Assembly (NCBI GenBank): GCA_964563165.1
Contig: CAZLWA010000080.1
Location: 1 to 33,669 of the forward strand
Source of the DNA: CAZLWA01 sp964563165
GTDB taxonomy: Bacteria > CLD3 > SB21
DNA: 33,669 nucleotides
Reading direction: 5' to 3'
Of this stretch, positions 1 through 8,749 are shown piece after piece. Under the pieces are notes generated by a model, which did no database searches, was not told the DNA's origin, and was given only the letters and a program-made list of their open reading frames with translations. The position numbers were made by a program, and so were the translations under genes. Every line of letters begins with the position of its first letter. Position 1 is the stretch's first letter.

Positions 1-536
1 CGAATAAAAAGAATCCTGATATGGCAGAACTCATTCGCGGAAAAACCGGAAGGATTTTCGGCCATTACATCGCTCTGATGACCACATTAAAATCGCTGCC
101 TCTAAGCTATAATCGGGATCTGCAGGAAGATAAGCAGCCCATGTTTGATTCGTTTGATACGTACTCAGACAGCCTGGAAATGATGTCGAATATGGTGGCC
201 ACGATGGAGGTGAATAAGGCGCGATTTACCGCCGAATTACAGGGCGATTTTTGTTTAGCCACCGATCTGGCTGACAGTTTGGTTCTCAAAGGAGTCCCGT
301 TTCGTGAAGCTCACGAAATCGTCGGAAAAATTGTTCAATTTGCGGAATCTCACAAAAAAAAATTTTCCGACTTGACCAAGAGTGAACTGGACTCCATTTA
401 TGCGGGTTTCGATGAAAAGGACCTGGAATGTTTTAATATCGACAGGGCACTGCAAAGGAAGAAGACTTATGGGAGCCCCAATCCAAAACTCGTGAGCGAA
501 CAGATCAAAGAATGGAAATTAAAACTGCAGATTTGA
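1..536 (+). CDS. argH: Argininosuccinate lyase, C-terminal part (5' end outside window)
   Basis: Argininosuccinate lyase cleaves argininosuccinate to arginine and fumarate, the last step of arginine biosynthesis, in the cytoplasm. The reading frame is open from base 3 and reads NKKNPDMAELIRGKTGR and then GHYIALMTTLKSLPLSYNRD, which is the conserved block just after the family's mobile catalytic loop. About 178 codons remain out of the usual 450-480, so only the last third is present: the end of the central helical bundle and the C-terminal domain. The internal ATG at 21 is not the start; it is a conserved Met inside KNPDMAEL. No co-transcribed arginine gene follows; the next plus-strand material is a decayed gene. 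Confidence 0.95.
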   Translation, partial: NKKNPDMAELIRGKTGRIFGHYIALMTTLKSLPLSYNRDLQEDKQPMFDSFDTYSDSLEMMSNMVATMEVNKARFTAELQGDFCLATDLADSLVLKGVPFREAHEIVGKIVQFAESHKKKFSDLTKSELDSIYAGFDEKDLECFNIDRALQRKKTYGSPNPKLVSEQIKEWKLKLQI

Positions 537-691
537 GACTTTTTTTTGGTGATCTTCAGCAAAGGCTGAGCCGGTTCAACTGAATTTCTCAGCCGGAGTT
601 ATCTTCCCAAGCCCTCTTTGGCCCGCCCATCCATCCCAATTATTTTTGCTATTTTGACCATAAACCTGACGTCATGGGGAATTTGTAACCG

Positions 692-1065
692 ATCATCATA
701 CACGAAGTATCCCTGCGGACGCATTGCAAATGGAGAAGCAAGTCGTTCCGACGGACCAAAAGATAAAATGGGCTGAAACGCTGAAGGCATCGGGAATTGA
801 TACCATTCAGCTCGGCTCTTTTGTCCATCCTGCAAAAGTCCCGCAAATGGCAGACACCGACGCCCTGTTTAAGCATTTTGTTTCATCCAAACCGGATGGG
901 GATGTACTCTCAGGGCTGGTACTCAACAACAAAGGGCTTGAGCGGGGGCTCGCTTGCGGCATCGAGATGTTTTGTATGGGCGTCTCGGCCAGCGAAACGC
1001 ACAGTCAGAAAAATACCGGGATGCCGATCGTCGGACTCCGGCAAAATATCAGCCGGTGCAGCTGA
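692..1065 (+). pseudogene. Hydroxymethylglutaryl-CoA lyase remnant (frameshifted, 3' truncated)
   Basis: The open frame from about 712 to 1065 reads LQMEKQVVPTDQKIKWAETL, then GSFVHPAKVPQMADTDALF and CMGVSASETHSQKNTGM, unmistakable HMG-CoA lyase (HMGL-like TIM barrel) blocks. The conserved start of the barrel (IHEVS, bases 698-712) lies in another frame, so a frameshift sits in the EVxPRDALQ motif, which holds the catalytic Arg-Asp. That motif now reads PAD instead of PRD. A stop codon lies a few codons upstream in the EVS frame. After NTGM the similarity is lost and the frame ends, about half way along a normal protein of about 290 residues; the C-terminal metal-binding His and catalytic Cys are absent. 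The fragment should be inactive. Confidence 0.75.
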
Positions 1066-1068
1066 GTT

Positions 1069-1803
1069 CTATCCCACAAATCCGCCGTCAACGCTCAATG
1101 TGGCGCCGTTGATAAAAGCCGCTTCATCGGACGCTAGAAATGCATAAGCGTGGGCGATCTCCTCCGGAGTTCCAAGCCGTCCGACGGGCGTACGGTCGAT
1201 GATCGCATGTAATATTTTCTCAGGTACGTCTTTGACCATCCCGGTCGCAATGAATCCCGGCGCAACGGCGTTGACCGTAATACCTTTTCTCCCCAGTTCA
1301 CGCGCCCAGACTTTGGTCATGCCGATGACGCCGGATTTGGACGCAGCATAATTTGTCTGTCCGAAATTACCGTACAAACCTACCACCGACGCGGTATTGA
1401 TGACCCGGCCGGATTTTCCATCAATCATGTAGGGCACTACAGCTTTAGTACAATTGAACACACCGTTCAAATTAACGTCCATAACTTCTTTCCATTGATC
1501 CGCGGTCATTTTTAATAGCGTGGCGTCGCGTGTCACTCCCGCGTTGTTGATCAACACGTCAATACGGTGGTGCTTTTCAAAAACTCTTTTAGCGGCATTT
1601 TCTACAGCGTGAAAATCCGTAACGTCTATTTCTTGGAATTCGACTTCAATGTCGCCCTGACCAAATTCTTGTTTGACTTTTTCTGAATGTATGTCCCAGA
1701 CGATCACGGCGGCGCCTTCGGAAGCAAAGAGCCGAACGCCCGCGCGTCCGATGCCCCGGGCGCCCCCGGTGATGATCACGACCTTGTTCCTGAATCTGGA
1801 CAT
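1069..1803 (-). CDS. fabG: 3-oxoacyl-ACP reductase / acetoacetyl-CoA reductase-type SDR
   Basis: Classical short-chain dehydrogenase/reductase of 244 residues, NAD(P)H-dependent reduction of a 3-oxoacyl thioester. The nucleotide-binding motif GGARGIGR is near residue 13, the NNAG motif follows beta-4, and the catalytic triad is Ser139, Tyr152 and Lys156 (NYAASK). The stretch NAGVTRDATLLKM is typical of FabG and PhaB-type enzymes; the sequence alone cannot decide between fatty-acid synthesis (ACP substrate) and acetoacetyl-CoA reduction. The start codon overlaps the purF stop codon by one base (TAATG), so translation is probably coupled to purF, although the pathways are unrelated. No other fatty-acid or PHB genes are nearby. 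Confidence 0.85.
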   Translation of the reverse strand: MSRFRNKVVIITGGARGIGRAGVRLFASEGAAVIVWDIHSEKVKQEFGQGDIEVEFQEIDVTDFHAVENAAKRVFEKHHRIDVLINNAGVTRDATLLKMTADQWKEVMDVNLNGVFNCTKAVVPYMIDGKSGRVINTASVVGLYGNFGQTNYAASKSGVIGMTKVWARELGRKGITVNAVAPGFIATGMVKDVPEKILHAIIDRTPVGRLGTPEEIAHAYAFLASDEAAFINGATLSVDGGFVG

Positions 1804-3221
1804 TAAGCAGGTTTTTTATTGAGCGGCAATTCGCACTGAAGTTTGTCGGTGTCTGTGTTAATGGGGATGGGATATTGGCCGCTGAAACACGCGGTGCAAT
1901 AATTATGCTCGCCGTTGGGAACGGCGGACCTCATGCCTTCGATCGAGAGATATTCCAAACTATCGGCGCCGATCTCTTTGCAGATTTCTTCTTTGGTCAT
2001 GCGATTGGCGATCAATTCATTTTTGGTAGGAAAATCCATGCCGTAGTAACACGGGGAAATGACCGGCGGGGAACTGATCCGCACGTGAACTTCTTTCGCG
2101 CCCGCTTTACGGATCATCGTTACCAGCGGTTTGAGCGTCGTGCCGCGGACGATCGAATCGTCCACCACCACTACGCGCCGGTCCTTCAACACGCCTTCAA
2201 CCACATTGAATTTTACACGCACTTTCAGGTCGCGCATCGCCTGCACGGGATGAATAAAGGTTCGTCCGACGTAATGATTGCGGATCAAACCCAATTCGAA
2301 TTTGATTCCCGTACGCCGCGAATAACCGACGGCGGCGGTATTGCTTGAATCAGGCACGCTGATGACAATATCGGCATCGACCGGAAACTCTTCTGCCAGG
2401 CGCTTACCCAGTTTACGCCGGGCCTTGTCTACATTGTCTCCGAAGATCTTGCTGTCCGGCCGCGAAAAATAAACGAATTCAAAAATGCAATGCGCCGGCT
2501 GTGACGCTTCTTTGAACAGCATTTCACTCCGCAGCCCGCCGGCATCCACGACAATAAATTCGCCGGGTTTAACATCTCGCAAATATTCGGCGCCGATAAT
2601 ATCCAGCGCACAGGATTCGCTGGCCACAATCGTTGCGTCACCCATTTTACCGATGCACAACGGGCGTATGCCGTTCGGGTCACGGGCGGCGATCAGCTTG
2701 TCCTTGGTCAGTAAAACCAGCGAGTAGGCGCCCTTGATCTGCGTCAATGCGTATCTAAGTTGATCCTCCACATTTTTGAAGCCGGAATGAGCCGCCAAAT
2801 GCAAAATCACTTCCGTATCGCTGTTCGATTGCAGGATCGCGCCTTGATCCTGCAAAGCGGTCCGCAGCTGAAAATAATTGATAAGATTTCCGTTGTGTCC
2901 TGCGGCAATTTCTCCGGTATTAATAATAGCCATAACCGGCTGAGCGTTTTTCAAAAAACTGCCGCCGGTAGTTGAATAGCGGTTGTGCCCGATAGCCGCG
3001 ACGCCGGGCAATTGCTCAAAAATTTTCGTATCGTCAAAGACGTCGCCGACCAGGCCCATTCCGACATGGCGGTAGAGACTCTCCCCGTCGGCCGAAACGA
3101 TTCCCGTGGATTCCTGGCCGCGGTGCTGAAGGGAATACAATCCGAGATACGTCAATTTTGCCGCTTCGGCGTGACCGTAAATTCCGAAGATGCCGCACTC
3201 TTCTTTGATGTCTTCAGACAT
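1803..3221 (-). CDS. purF: Amidophosphoribosyltransferase (PurF), Fe-S type
   Basis: First committed step of purine synthesis: PRPP plus glutamine gives 5-phosphoribosylamine. The N-terminal Ntn-hydrolase glutaminase domain begins after a short propeptide (MSEDIKEE), exposing Cys9 of CGIFGIYG. The PRPP-binding loop is VVVVDDSIVRGTT. Cys245 (HCIFE), Cys391 (CYYGMD), Cys442 and Cys445 (YCTAC) match the four ligands of the [4Fe-4S] cluster in the Bacillus subtilis-type enzyme, so this is the oxygen-sensitive, propeptide-containing class and not the E. coli class. The length (472) is normal. A purine-rich ribosome binding site (AAAGGAAA) precedes the ATG. It lies directly upstream of fabG with a one-base overlap. 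Confidence 0.97.
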   Translation of the reverse strand: MSEDIKEECGIFGIYGHAEAAKLTYLGLYSLQHRGQESTGIVSADGESLYRHVGMGLVGDVFDDTKIFEQLPGVAAIGHNRYSTTGGSFLKNAQPVMAIINTGEIAAGHNGNLINYFQLRTALQDQGAILQSNSDTEVILHLAAHSGFKNVEDQLRYALTQIKGAYSLVLLTKDKLIAARDPNGIRPLCIGKMGDATIVASESCALDIIGAEYLRDVKPGEFIVVDAGGLRSEMLFKEASQPAHCIFEFVYFSRPDSKIFGDNVDKARRKLGKRLAEEFPVDADIVISVPDSSNTAAVGYSRRTGIKFELGLIRNHYVGRTFIHPVQAMRDLKVRVKFNVVEGVLKDRRVVVVDDSIVRGTTLKPLVTMIRKAGAKEVHVRISSPPVISPCYYGMDFPTKNELIANRMTKEEICKEIGADSLEYLSIEGMRSAVPNGEHNYCTACFSGQYPIPINTDTDKLQCELPLNKKPA

Positions 3222-3322
3222 GAATTTCCTTTAGTCTCAAATTTGATTGCCAAACCGGATTACGAACGATCCAAGCCGCGTGAATATATGTAAAAAAATT
3301 CAACACTTCAATACCGGCCAAC

Positions 3323-4606
3323 TCATTCGGAATTCAATTGAATGATCTTGACGACTTGTTCTCTGCATGCGGCGCAATAGTAGGGGATCTTGAGTTCGCG
3401 CATGAGACAGTGCAATTGCGCGCGGAAGATGCCTTTCGCTGCATAGCCTCCGCCTTCGAAAAGGCCGACGGCATCGACGTATTTTTCATCATTAGGCGTG
3501 GGGACCGGTGTTTCCTTTTTTATGAATTTCTTCCATTTGATCTTATCGCGCTCCGAAACCGCCGTAATGTTCGGTTCCCACGGTTCCGTTTTGTAGTAAT
3601 CTCCGCCGGTAAAACCGCCCTCGTATTCGTCGGCGAGTCCAGCAAAATGATGGCCGAATTCATGGATCCAAACATCCCGCAGGAAGGGCATATCGGCGCA
3701 GAACATGGAATAGAAATTATAAAATCCCGATCCGCCGTACCGGTTTGAGTTTACGAGGACGACGATGTAATCGTAAGGCGCTTCGGCCGCAACATCGCGC
3801 ATCGTTTTATTGTCAAAAGTCGTGCAGTAGCGCGGAATATCGAATGTATTGAAGGAACTGCTGAAAACCGTATTTTTGAAAACGCCCTTGTCAGGCTCAT
3901 CCGTTCCGGATTCTTCCGAAGCGGAAGCCACGTAACGGAAATTAAACCGGTTGGCATAGCTGTGGTAGGGTTCGGCGTCATTTAGAAATTGGATCATCTT
4001 TTTCGCGTCGGATTTGAATTTTTCCAGTTCGTTTCTTGTGTACCCTTCGGCAAGAAATAAAATATCAATTTTGGATTCCGCGGGCCCGTTGATCAACAGG
4101 TCTCCGGTTTCAAAAACGGCCGTCGTTTTATCGAGGTGAATGGCGATGGAATTCGGGCTAATGAACGTTTTGTAAAATTCCGTGAACCGGCCGGATCGAT
4201 TTCGGATGTCGAGTTTGAACAGTACGGTATGTTTTGGGAACGGGAAACGCGCGGATTCGTGGAAAACTTTCTTAACTCCGTTTTTGGCCTCGGCGCTGCT
4301 TTGCCATTCCTCAAACAAATCGCTGTAGGATTCGGAATAAATAAGCCGGCTGGATGCCGAGTCGAATATGCTGAAGCGGCAGTAGCCGAGATTCTTGTCG
4401 TTAATTAATTTTTTTCTGCTGCCTGCATAGAAAGTTTCTCTAATGAGTCCATCGGGAATAATCACGTCGGAGGACGTGTCCACGCCGTGAAAAAGATCCA
4501 CGCGCAGGGCTGCATTTTCAAAATAGGTGTCGTAAGGGATCCCGTTTTGCGCCCGCAGCGATTCGGAAAGGATTAAGAGCAGGATAACGTTAAAAACCTT
4601 TAACAT
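3323..4606 (-). CDS. Secreted family M64 zinc metallopeptidase
   Basis: 427-residue protein with a signal peptide (MLKVFNVILLLILSESLRAQ, cleavage near residue 20), so exported. Residues 25-160 form a beta-rich N-terminal domain as in M64 peptidases. The catalytic part follows, starting around KIDILFLAEGYT, and the zinc site is H315-E-F-G-H319-H, extended as HEFGHHFAGLADEYEGG, the HExxHxxGxxDE-like signature of the 'IgA peptidase M64' group. Family members act outside the cell or at the surface; the substrate here is unknown and the IgA name should not be read as a function. It is a single gene with a 132-bp divergent spacer to the BtuF-like gene and no obvious operon partner. Confidence 0.85.
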   Translation of the reverse strand: MLKVFNVILLLILSESLRAQNGIPYDTYFENAALRVDLFHGVDTSSDVIIPDGLIRETFYAGSRKKLINDKNLGYCRFSIFDSASSRLIYSESYSDLFEEWQSSAEAKNGVKKVFHESARFPFPKHTVLFKLDIRNRSGRFTEFYKTFISPNSIAIHLDKTTAVFETGDLLINGPAESKIDILFLAEGYTRNELEKFKSDAKKMIQFLNDAEPYHSYANRFNFRYVASASEESGTDEPDKGVFKNTVFSSSFNTFDIPRYCTTFDNKTMRDVAAEAPYDYIVVLVNSNRYGGSGFYNFYSMFCADMPFLRDVWIHEFGHHFAGLADEYEGGFTGGDYYKTEPWEPNITAVSERDKIKWKKFIKKETPVPTPNDEKYVDAVGLFEGGGYAAKGIFRAQLHCLMRELKIPYYCAACREQVVKIIQLNSE

Positions 4607-4678
4607 AGATTTCCGGGAAAATATTATTGAATGCGGCTAAAATAAAAGGATATTTCACCATTAGCAAACAAAATTGTG

Positions 4679-4709
4679 TTGATTCGCACCCGCTTTCCGC
4701 GTATCTTTT
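4679..4709 (+). promoter_or_regulatory. Bacteroidota-type promoter for the BtuF-like gene
   Basis: TTG at 4679-4681, 20-nt spacer, then TATCTTTT at 4702-4709, seven of eight positions of the TAnnTTTG -7 element. It lies 30 bp upstream of the ATG at 4739 in the divergent spacer. Prediction from pattern only. Confidence 0.45.
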
Positions 4710-4738
4710 AAAAGTGTAAATGTTTTTATCCATCACCC

Positions 4739-5548
4739 ATGATCTTAATAACGGATGTGACCGGGAGAATATTGGAATTAGCGAAGCCGCCGAGCCGTGT
4801 CATTTCCCTGATTCCGAGCATCACAGAGACGTTATTTGAATTGGGCGCCGGCGATTCCGTGGCGGGTGTTTCAAAATATTGCGTGTATCCGGCCGCCGGT
4901 GTAAAAAACAAAATCAGAGTCGGAGGCCAAAAAAATCCGGATTTTGAAAGAATCAAACGCCTGGATCCGGATCTGATCATTCTCAATGTGGAGGAAAACA
5001 AGCCCGGGGATATTGAGCGATTGAGCCGGGAATATCAAACGTATGTCACGTATCCGCGCCGATGGGCCGATACGGAAAAATTGCTGCTGGATCTCGGAAG
5101 GATCTTTAACGTTGAAGCCAAAGCAGAGGAATATGCGAATAGGATACGCCGTCCATTGAATGCGCAGGGCTTCCGTGCGGGTCCTCAACTCAAGGCCCTG
5201 TACCTCATCTGGCGGCGCCCGTGGATGTCTATCAATTCGGACACGTTTATTCACGACGTAATGGAGCTTCATAATTTGACAAATGTGTTTGCCGATCGTG
5301 CCGAGCGGTACTTCGAAGTGACGGAAAAAGATATCGAGGCAGCTGATCCGGACGTGATCATTTTACCGGACGAGCCGTATCATTTTTTGGAAAAACACAA
5401 AGCGGAATTGGCTTCTATCCCGAGATCTACCGTAAAAAAAAGACGAATCATTCTGGCCGATGGAACGTATTTCTGCTGGTACGGTACGCGAACTGCGCGC
5501 GCTTCTCACTACATACGCGCGCTCATCGCAGAAAAATTGTCCGATTGA
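4739..5548 (+). CDS. BtuF-like helical-backbone metal/cobalamin-binding protein without signal peptide
   Basis: 269 residues of the periplasmic-binding-protein class III (BtuF/TroA-like) fold. It has the N-terminal PPSRVISLIPSITETLFELG block, the VGVSKYCVYP-like loop, the ERIKRLDPDLIIL strand and a second lobe ending in ADPDVIILPDEPY. In transporters this fold binds cobalamin or ferric chelates. There is no signal peptide: upstream the frame runs only nine codons to a stop (4709-4711) with no ATG or GTG. Similar leaderless proteins are known in Bacteroidota, so this may be a cytoplasmic binding or sensor protein. No permease or ATPase gene is adjacent. The fold is secure, the ligand is not. 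Confidence 0.8.
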   Translation: MILITDVTGRILELAKPPSRVISLIPSITETLFELGAGDSVAGVSKYCVYPAAGVKNKIRVGGQKNPDFERIKRLDPDLIILNVEENKPGDIERLSREYQTYVTYPRRWADTEKLLLDLGRIFNVEAKAEEYANRIRRPLNAQGFRAGPQLKALYLIWRRPWMSINSDTFIHDVMELHNLTNVFADRAERYFEVTEKDIEAADPDVIILPDEPYHFLEKHKAELASIPRSTVKKRRIILADGTYFCWYGTRTARASHYIRALIAEKLSD

Positions 5549-5553
5549 AAATT

Positions 5554-5627
5554 GTCCTGCCTGGCAGGACTCGTTGCGCGCCGCAGTTTCATGAAACCCT
5601 GATTCCCGGCCGCTGTATTTTACAGCG
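5554..5627. promoter_or_regulatory. Three inverted repeats upstream of the envelope cluster
   Basis: Within 75 bp lie GTCCTG-CCTGG-CAGGAC (5554-5570), the perfect palindrome GTTTCATGAAAC (5586-5597), and CGCTGTA-TTT-TACAGCG (5611-5627). The first may end transcription of the BtuF-like gene, although no U-tract follows. The last ends only 8 nt before the ATG at 5636, where a ribosome binding site would be expected and is not seen, so it could affect translation of the next gene. Confidence 0.4.
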
Positions 5628-5635
5628 TAGTGGAT

Positions 5636-8600
5636 ATGATAAGATTTGCGAAAATTATTTTTGTCGTTCTGATGTGGATACTTTCCGGCCGCGTCCAGGC
5701 GCAGTATTATGAAAATTATTTTGGCACCAATAAGGTGCATTATACGGAATTCAATTGGAAAATTCTTGAGACCGAGCATTTTGAGATCTATTACTATCCG
5801 GAAATGCTCGAATTGGCGGAGCGCGCCGCGGGGTTAGCCGAAGAGCAGTATTTGGAGAATCAAACAAGATTCAATCACTCCCTCGTGAAAAAAGTTCCGA
5901 TGATCATTTTCAGTTCTCATTCATTCTTTGAGCAAACGAACACGACGCCGTACGAAATTCCCGAAGGCGTAGGCGGTTTTTTTGAATTTTTCAAAGGACG
6001 GGTCGTACTGCCCAGCGACGGTTCGACGACGAATTTCAGACGTGTGATCCGTCACGAACTCGTACACGTTTTCATGGATTCCAAAGTCGACCGTATTTTA
6101 TCCCAGCACCGAAAATTGAATAGCCCCGGGCCGCCCTTATGGTTTTCGGAAGGCCTCGCGGAATTCTGGTCGGGGGAGCCTGATTTTCAGGCGGAGATGG
6201 TCATGCGCGACGCGACGATCAACGGTACCGTTGTGCCGTTGGAGGATATGTACCGGGTGTACGGAACGTACTACATGTATAAATTGAGCGAAAACTTTTT
6301 GCATTTTTTATCGGAAACCTATGGTCCGCAAACGGTATTGCTCTTGATGGAAAATATCTGGAAATCCGACGAATTTGAAACCGTGCTGGAAAAGACCGTC
6401 GGCAAACGATACCCGCAACTGAGTCAGGAATGGCTGTATTGGCTGAAGAAAAAATATTTCCCGACCCTGCACACTAACGACGCGCCCAGCATGGTCTCGC
6501 GGGAAATTACACGGGAAGGATTTAATACCAAGCCGGCCTATTTCGTTTCGAATGAACTGGAAGAAATTTATTATGTGGCGAATCGCGATGGCTATACGAA
6601 TATTTATAAACAGGGGCTGGATCAGGCTAATTCCGAGGTGGTCATCAAGGGCGAGCGGTCTCAGGATTACGAAGCCTTTCACTTTTTTAAGAGTAAAATT
6701 GATATTAATAAGAAAGGCGAACTCGCGTTTGTCACCAAAAGCGGAGAGAGAGACGTCCTGCACGTGTATGACGTTTATAAAAAAACAGTGATCCACCGCT
6801 ACATGTACAAAGATCTTGTCGGGATGACATCGCCGAGCTGGTCGCCCGACGGCACGGCCATTGTGTGTTCCGGCCTCAGCATTTCCGGCAACAACGACTT
6901 GTATATCATCCATGTGAGCCAGGCAGAGGATGACGGTACGATTCAAAAGATCACGAACGATTTTTACGACGACCGCAATCCGGCATGGAGCCCCGACGGC
7001 AAAACCATCGCGTTCAGCTCGGATCGCACGAATTTCGGAAACGTGGGCGGATACAACCTTTTCTTGTACGATCTGGAAGGACACCAGATCGTGTGCTTAA
7101 CGGCCGGAAATTACAATGATGATGCGCCCGCGTGGTCGCCGAAAGGCGATATGATCGCGTTTACATCGAATCGCCTGGGAAGCCCCACCAACATTTGGGC
7201 GGTTCCGTTTCGCGCCGGTGATAAGGACCTGACGGGGACGTGGGCGCAAACCGCCGCCGCTGACTCCGTGGCAATAAAATTTTCTCCGCGGCAATTGACT
7301 TATCTGACATCCGCGTCCTTTGATCCGGTATGGACCAAATCGGGAGACATTGTTTTCAGCGCGTTCGAAAATTTCAGTTTCAAACTCCGGCAGTTTTCCG
7401 GCGCATATCAAAAAGCTTTGGCGGCGGATGCCGATGACCGCTCGAAAATTTTGGCGGTGAAATCGCCGTGGACCACGCCCAGAGTAACCATCACGCAAAC
7501 CAACACGAAACCTTACCGGAAAAAGTACGGATTGGATTTCGTGCAGGGCGCGTTCCAGGCCGATCCGGTTTTCGGAAGCGGCGGCGGCGCACAGATAGGC
7601 GTGACCGATATGCTCGGCGACGACCAATACTACTTCACCTTCTATAATTTTGCCCGTACGTCCAAGGCCAAGGACCTGTTGACAAATTGGAATTTTATCT
7701 TGACAAAAGTGGATCTCGGAAAACGCAGCAATTTTGCGTATGGAATTTACCGTTTCAAGGGCGAATTTTTTGAGATCGGCGATCAAGGGCAGTTTGAGAC
7801 GGTCGATGAGAACCGGTATGGCGGTTTTTTTCAGATTGTGTATCCGCTCTCGAAATTCCAGCGCGTGGAGACCAGCCTGAATCTTAGCCGGTTCAAAAGA
7901 GGCTCGGTTTTGGGAAGTCTCCTGCCCATCGACGGAGTGCTGGCAAGCAATTTTGTCGGGTACACATTTGACAACTCACTTTGGGGACAGACCGGTCCCC
8001 TGGACGGCTCGCGCATCAATACGACACTGGGTTATACGACGGATCTGTACCGATCTCAGCAGAATTATTATACGGCGATATTTGACTATCGAAATTACCG
8101 GCGCCTGACGATGCGTTCGGCATTGGCGTTTCGCGCCATGGTGGAGATCAATCACGGCAAGAACCCGCAGAATTTTCTGCTCGGCGGAAGCTGGGACCTG
8201 CGCGGTTATCCGCGATGGAATCTGCCCGGAACCCGCTTTTTTGTGATCAACAGTGAATTGCGGTTCCCTTTTGTGGATGCGTTGAATTTCAATCTCCCTT
8301 TCGGCGGATTGGGTTTTCGGTCGATTCGCGGAGCGCTGTTTATGGACATCGGCAGCGCCTGGGGCGCGCAGACCACGGATACGCGCGTGATACTCGGGCA
8401 TCAAGAATTTGACGGATTCATCGGCAGCGTCGGAACTGGATTTCGACTGAATTTTCTCGGGATTATCGTTTTGCGTTTTGATTTCGGAAAGATGTTTGAT
8501 GCCCGGGGATATAACTTAGGAAAATTCAAATTGCCGGGCACCAGGGATCGATTCATCGCCACTAAATTGGACGGCAAGACGAACGGCGGCCTCGGACAGG

Positions 8601-8713
8601 GTTTCGGCGGCCGTACTGACGACGGCTCCGTACCGGGCATTAAGACGCTTACCGAGAATCGCCGATGGTCGCGCGGAATATTCTTTCAATTTTGGTTCGG
8701 TTATGATTTCTAG
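5636..8713 (+). CDS. Exported gluzincin metallopeptidase-TolB propeller-BamA-like barrel protein
   Basis: 1025-residue, three-part envelope protein. A signal peptide (MIRFAKIIFVVLMWILSGRVQAQ) is followed by a peptidase-MA-like domain with H140-E-L-V-H (RRVIRHELVHVF) and the downstream glutamate helix WFSEGLAEFWSGE, giving the gluzincin zinc site. Residues of about 290-610 hold WD40/TolB-type blades (SPSWSPDGTAIV, NPAWSPDGKTIAFSSDR, APAWSPKGDMIAFTSNR). From about 640 to the end is a BamA/surface-antigen-like beta-barrel with GGSWDLRGYPRW and a C-terminal aromatic residue (FWFGYDF). The protein probably sits in the outer membrane with peptidase and propeller in the periplasm. The ATG at 5636 is preferred over an in-frame GTG at 5630 because it gives a clean signal peptide. 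It heads a cluster of envelope genes. Confidence 0.85.
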   Translation: MIRFAKIIFVVLMWILSGRVQAQYYENYFGTNKVHYTEFNWKILETEHFEIYYYPEMLELAERAAGLAEEQYLENQTRFNHSLVKKVPMIIFSSHSFFEQTNTTPYEIPEGVGGFFEFFKGRVVLPSDGSTTNFRRVIRHELVHVFMDSKVDRILSQHRKLNSPGPPLWFSEGLAEFWSGEPDFQAEMVMRDATINGTVVPLEDMYRVYGTYYMYKLSENFLHFLSETYGPQTVLLLMENIWKSDEFETVLEKTVGKRYPQLSQEWLYWLKKKYFPTLHTNDAPSMVSREITREGFNTKPAYFVSNELEEIYYVANRDGYTNIYKQGLDQANSEVVIKGERSQDYEAFHFFKSKIDINKKGELAFVTKSGERDVLHVYDVYKKTVIHRYMYKDLVGMTSPSWSPDGTAIVCSGLSISGNNDLYIIHVSQAEDDGTIQKITNDFYDDRNPAWSPDGKTIAFSSDRTNFGNVGGYNLFLYDLEGHQIVCLTAGNYNDDAPAWSPKGDMIAFTSNRLGSPTNIWAVPFRAGDKDLTGTWAQTAAADSVAIKFSPRQLTYLTSASFDPVWTKSGDIVFSAFENFSFKLRQFSGAYQKALAADADDRSKILAVKSPWTTPRVTITQTNTKPYRKKYGLDFVQGAFQADPVFGSGGGAQIGVTDMLGDDQYYFTFYNFARTSKAKDLLTNWNFILTKVDLGKRSNFAYGIYRFKGEFFEIGDQGQFETVDENRYGGFFQIVYPLSKFQRVETSLNLSRFKRGSVLGSLLPIDGVLASNFVGYTFDNSLWGQTGPLDGSRINTTLGYTTDLYRSQQNYYTAIFDYRNYRRLTMRSALAFRAMVEINHGKNPQNFLLGGSWDLRGYPRWNLPGTRFFVINSELRFPFVDALNFNLPFGGLGFRSIRGALFMDIGSAWGAQTTDTRVILGHQEFDGFIGSVGTGFRLNFLGIIVLRFDFGKMFDARGYNLGKFKLPGTRDRFIATKLDGKTNGGLGQGFGGRTDDGSVPGIKTLTENRRWSRGIFFQFWFGYDF

Positions 8714-8749
8714 AATCACCCAGGGAAGCTATTAAGGAGTAGAGAGATT

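Noticed and set aside
599..876. Two minus-strand ORFs of 75-78 codons opposite the HMG-CoA lyase remnant
   Set aside because: No family resemblance; the plus strand explains the sequence better.
6308..7084. Minus-strand ORF of 258 codons, and a similar one at 7097-7786
   Set aside because: Antisense of the TolB-propeller gene; no family motifs, and composition follows codon bias of the real gene.
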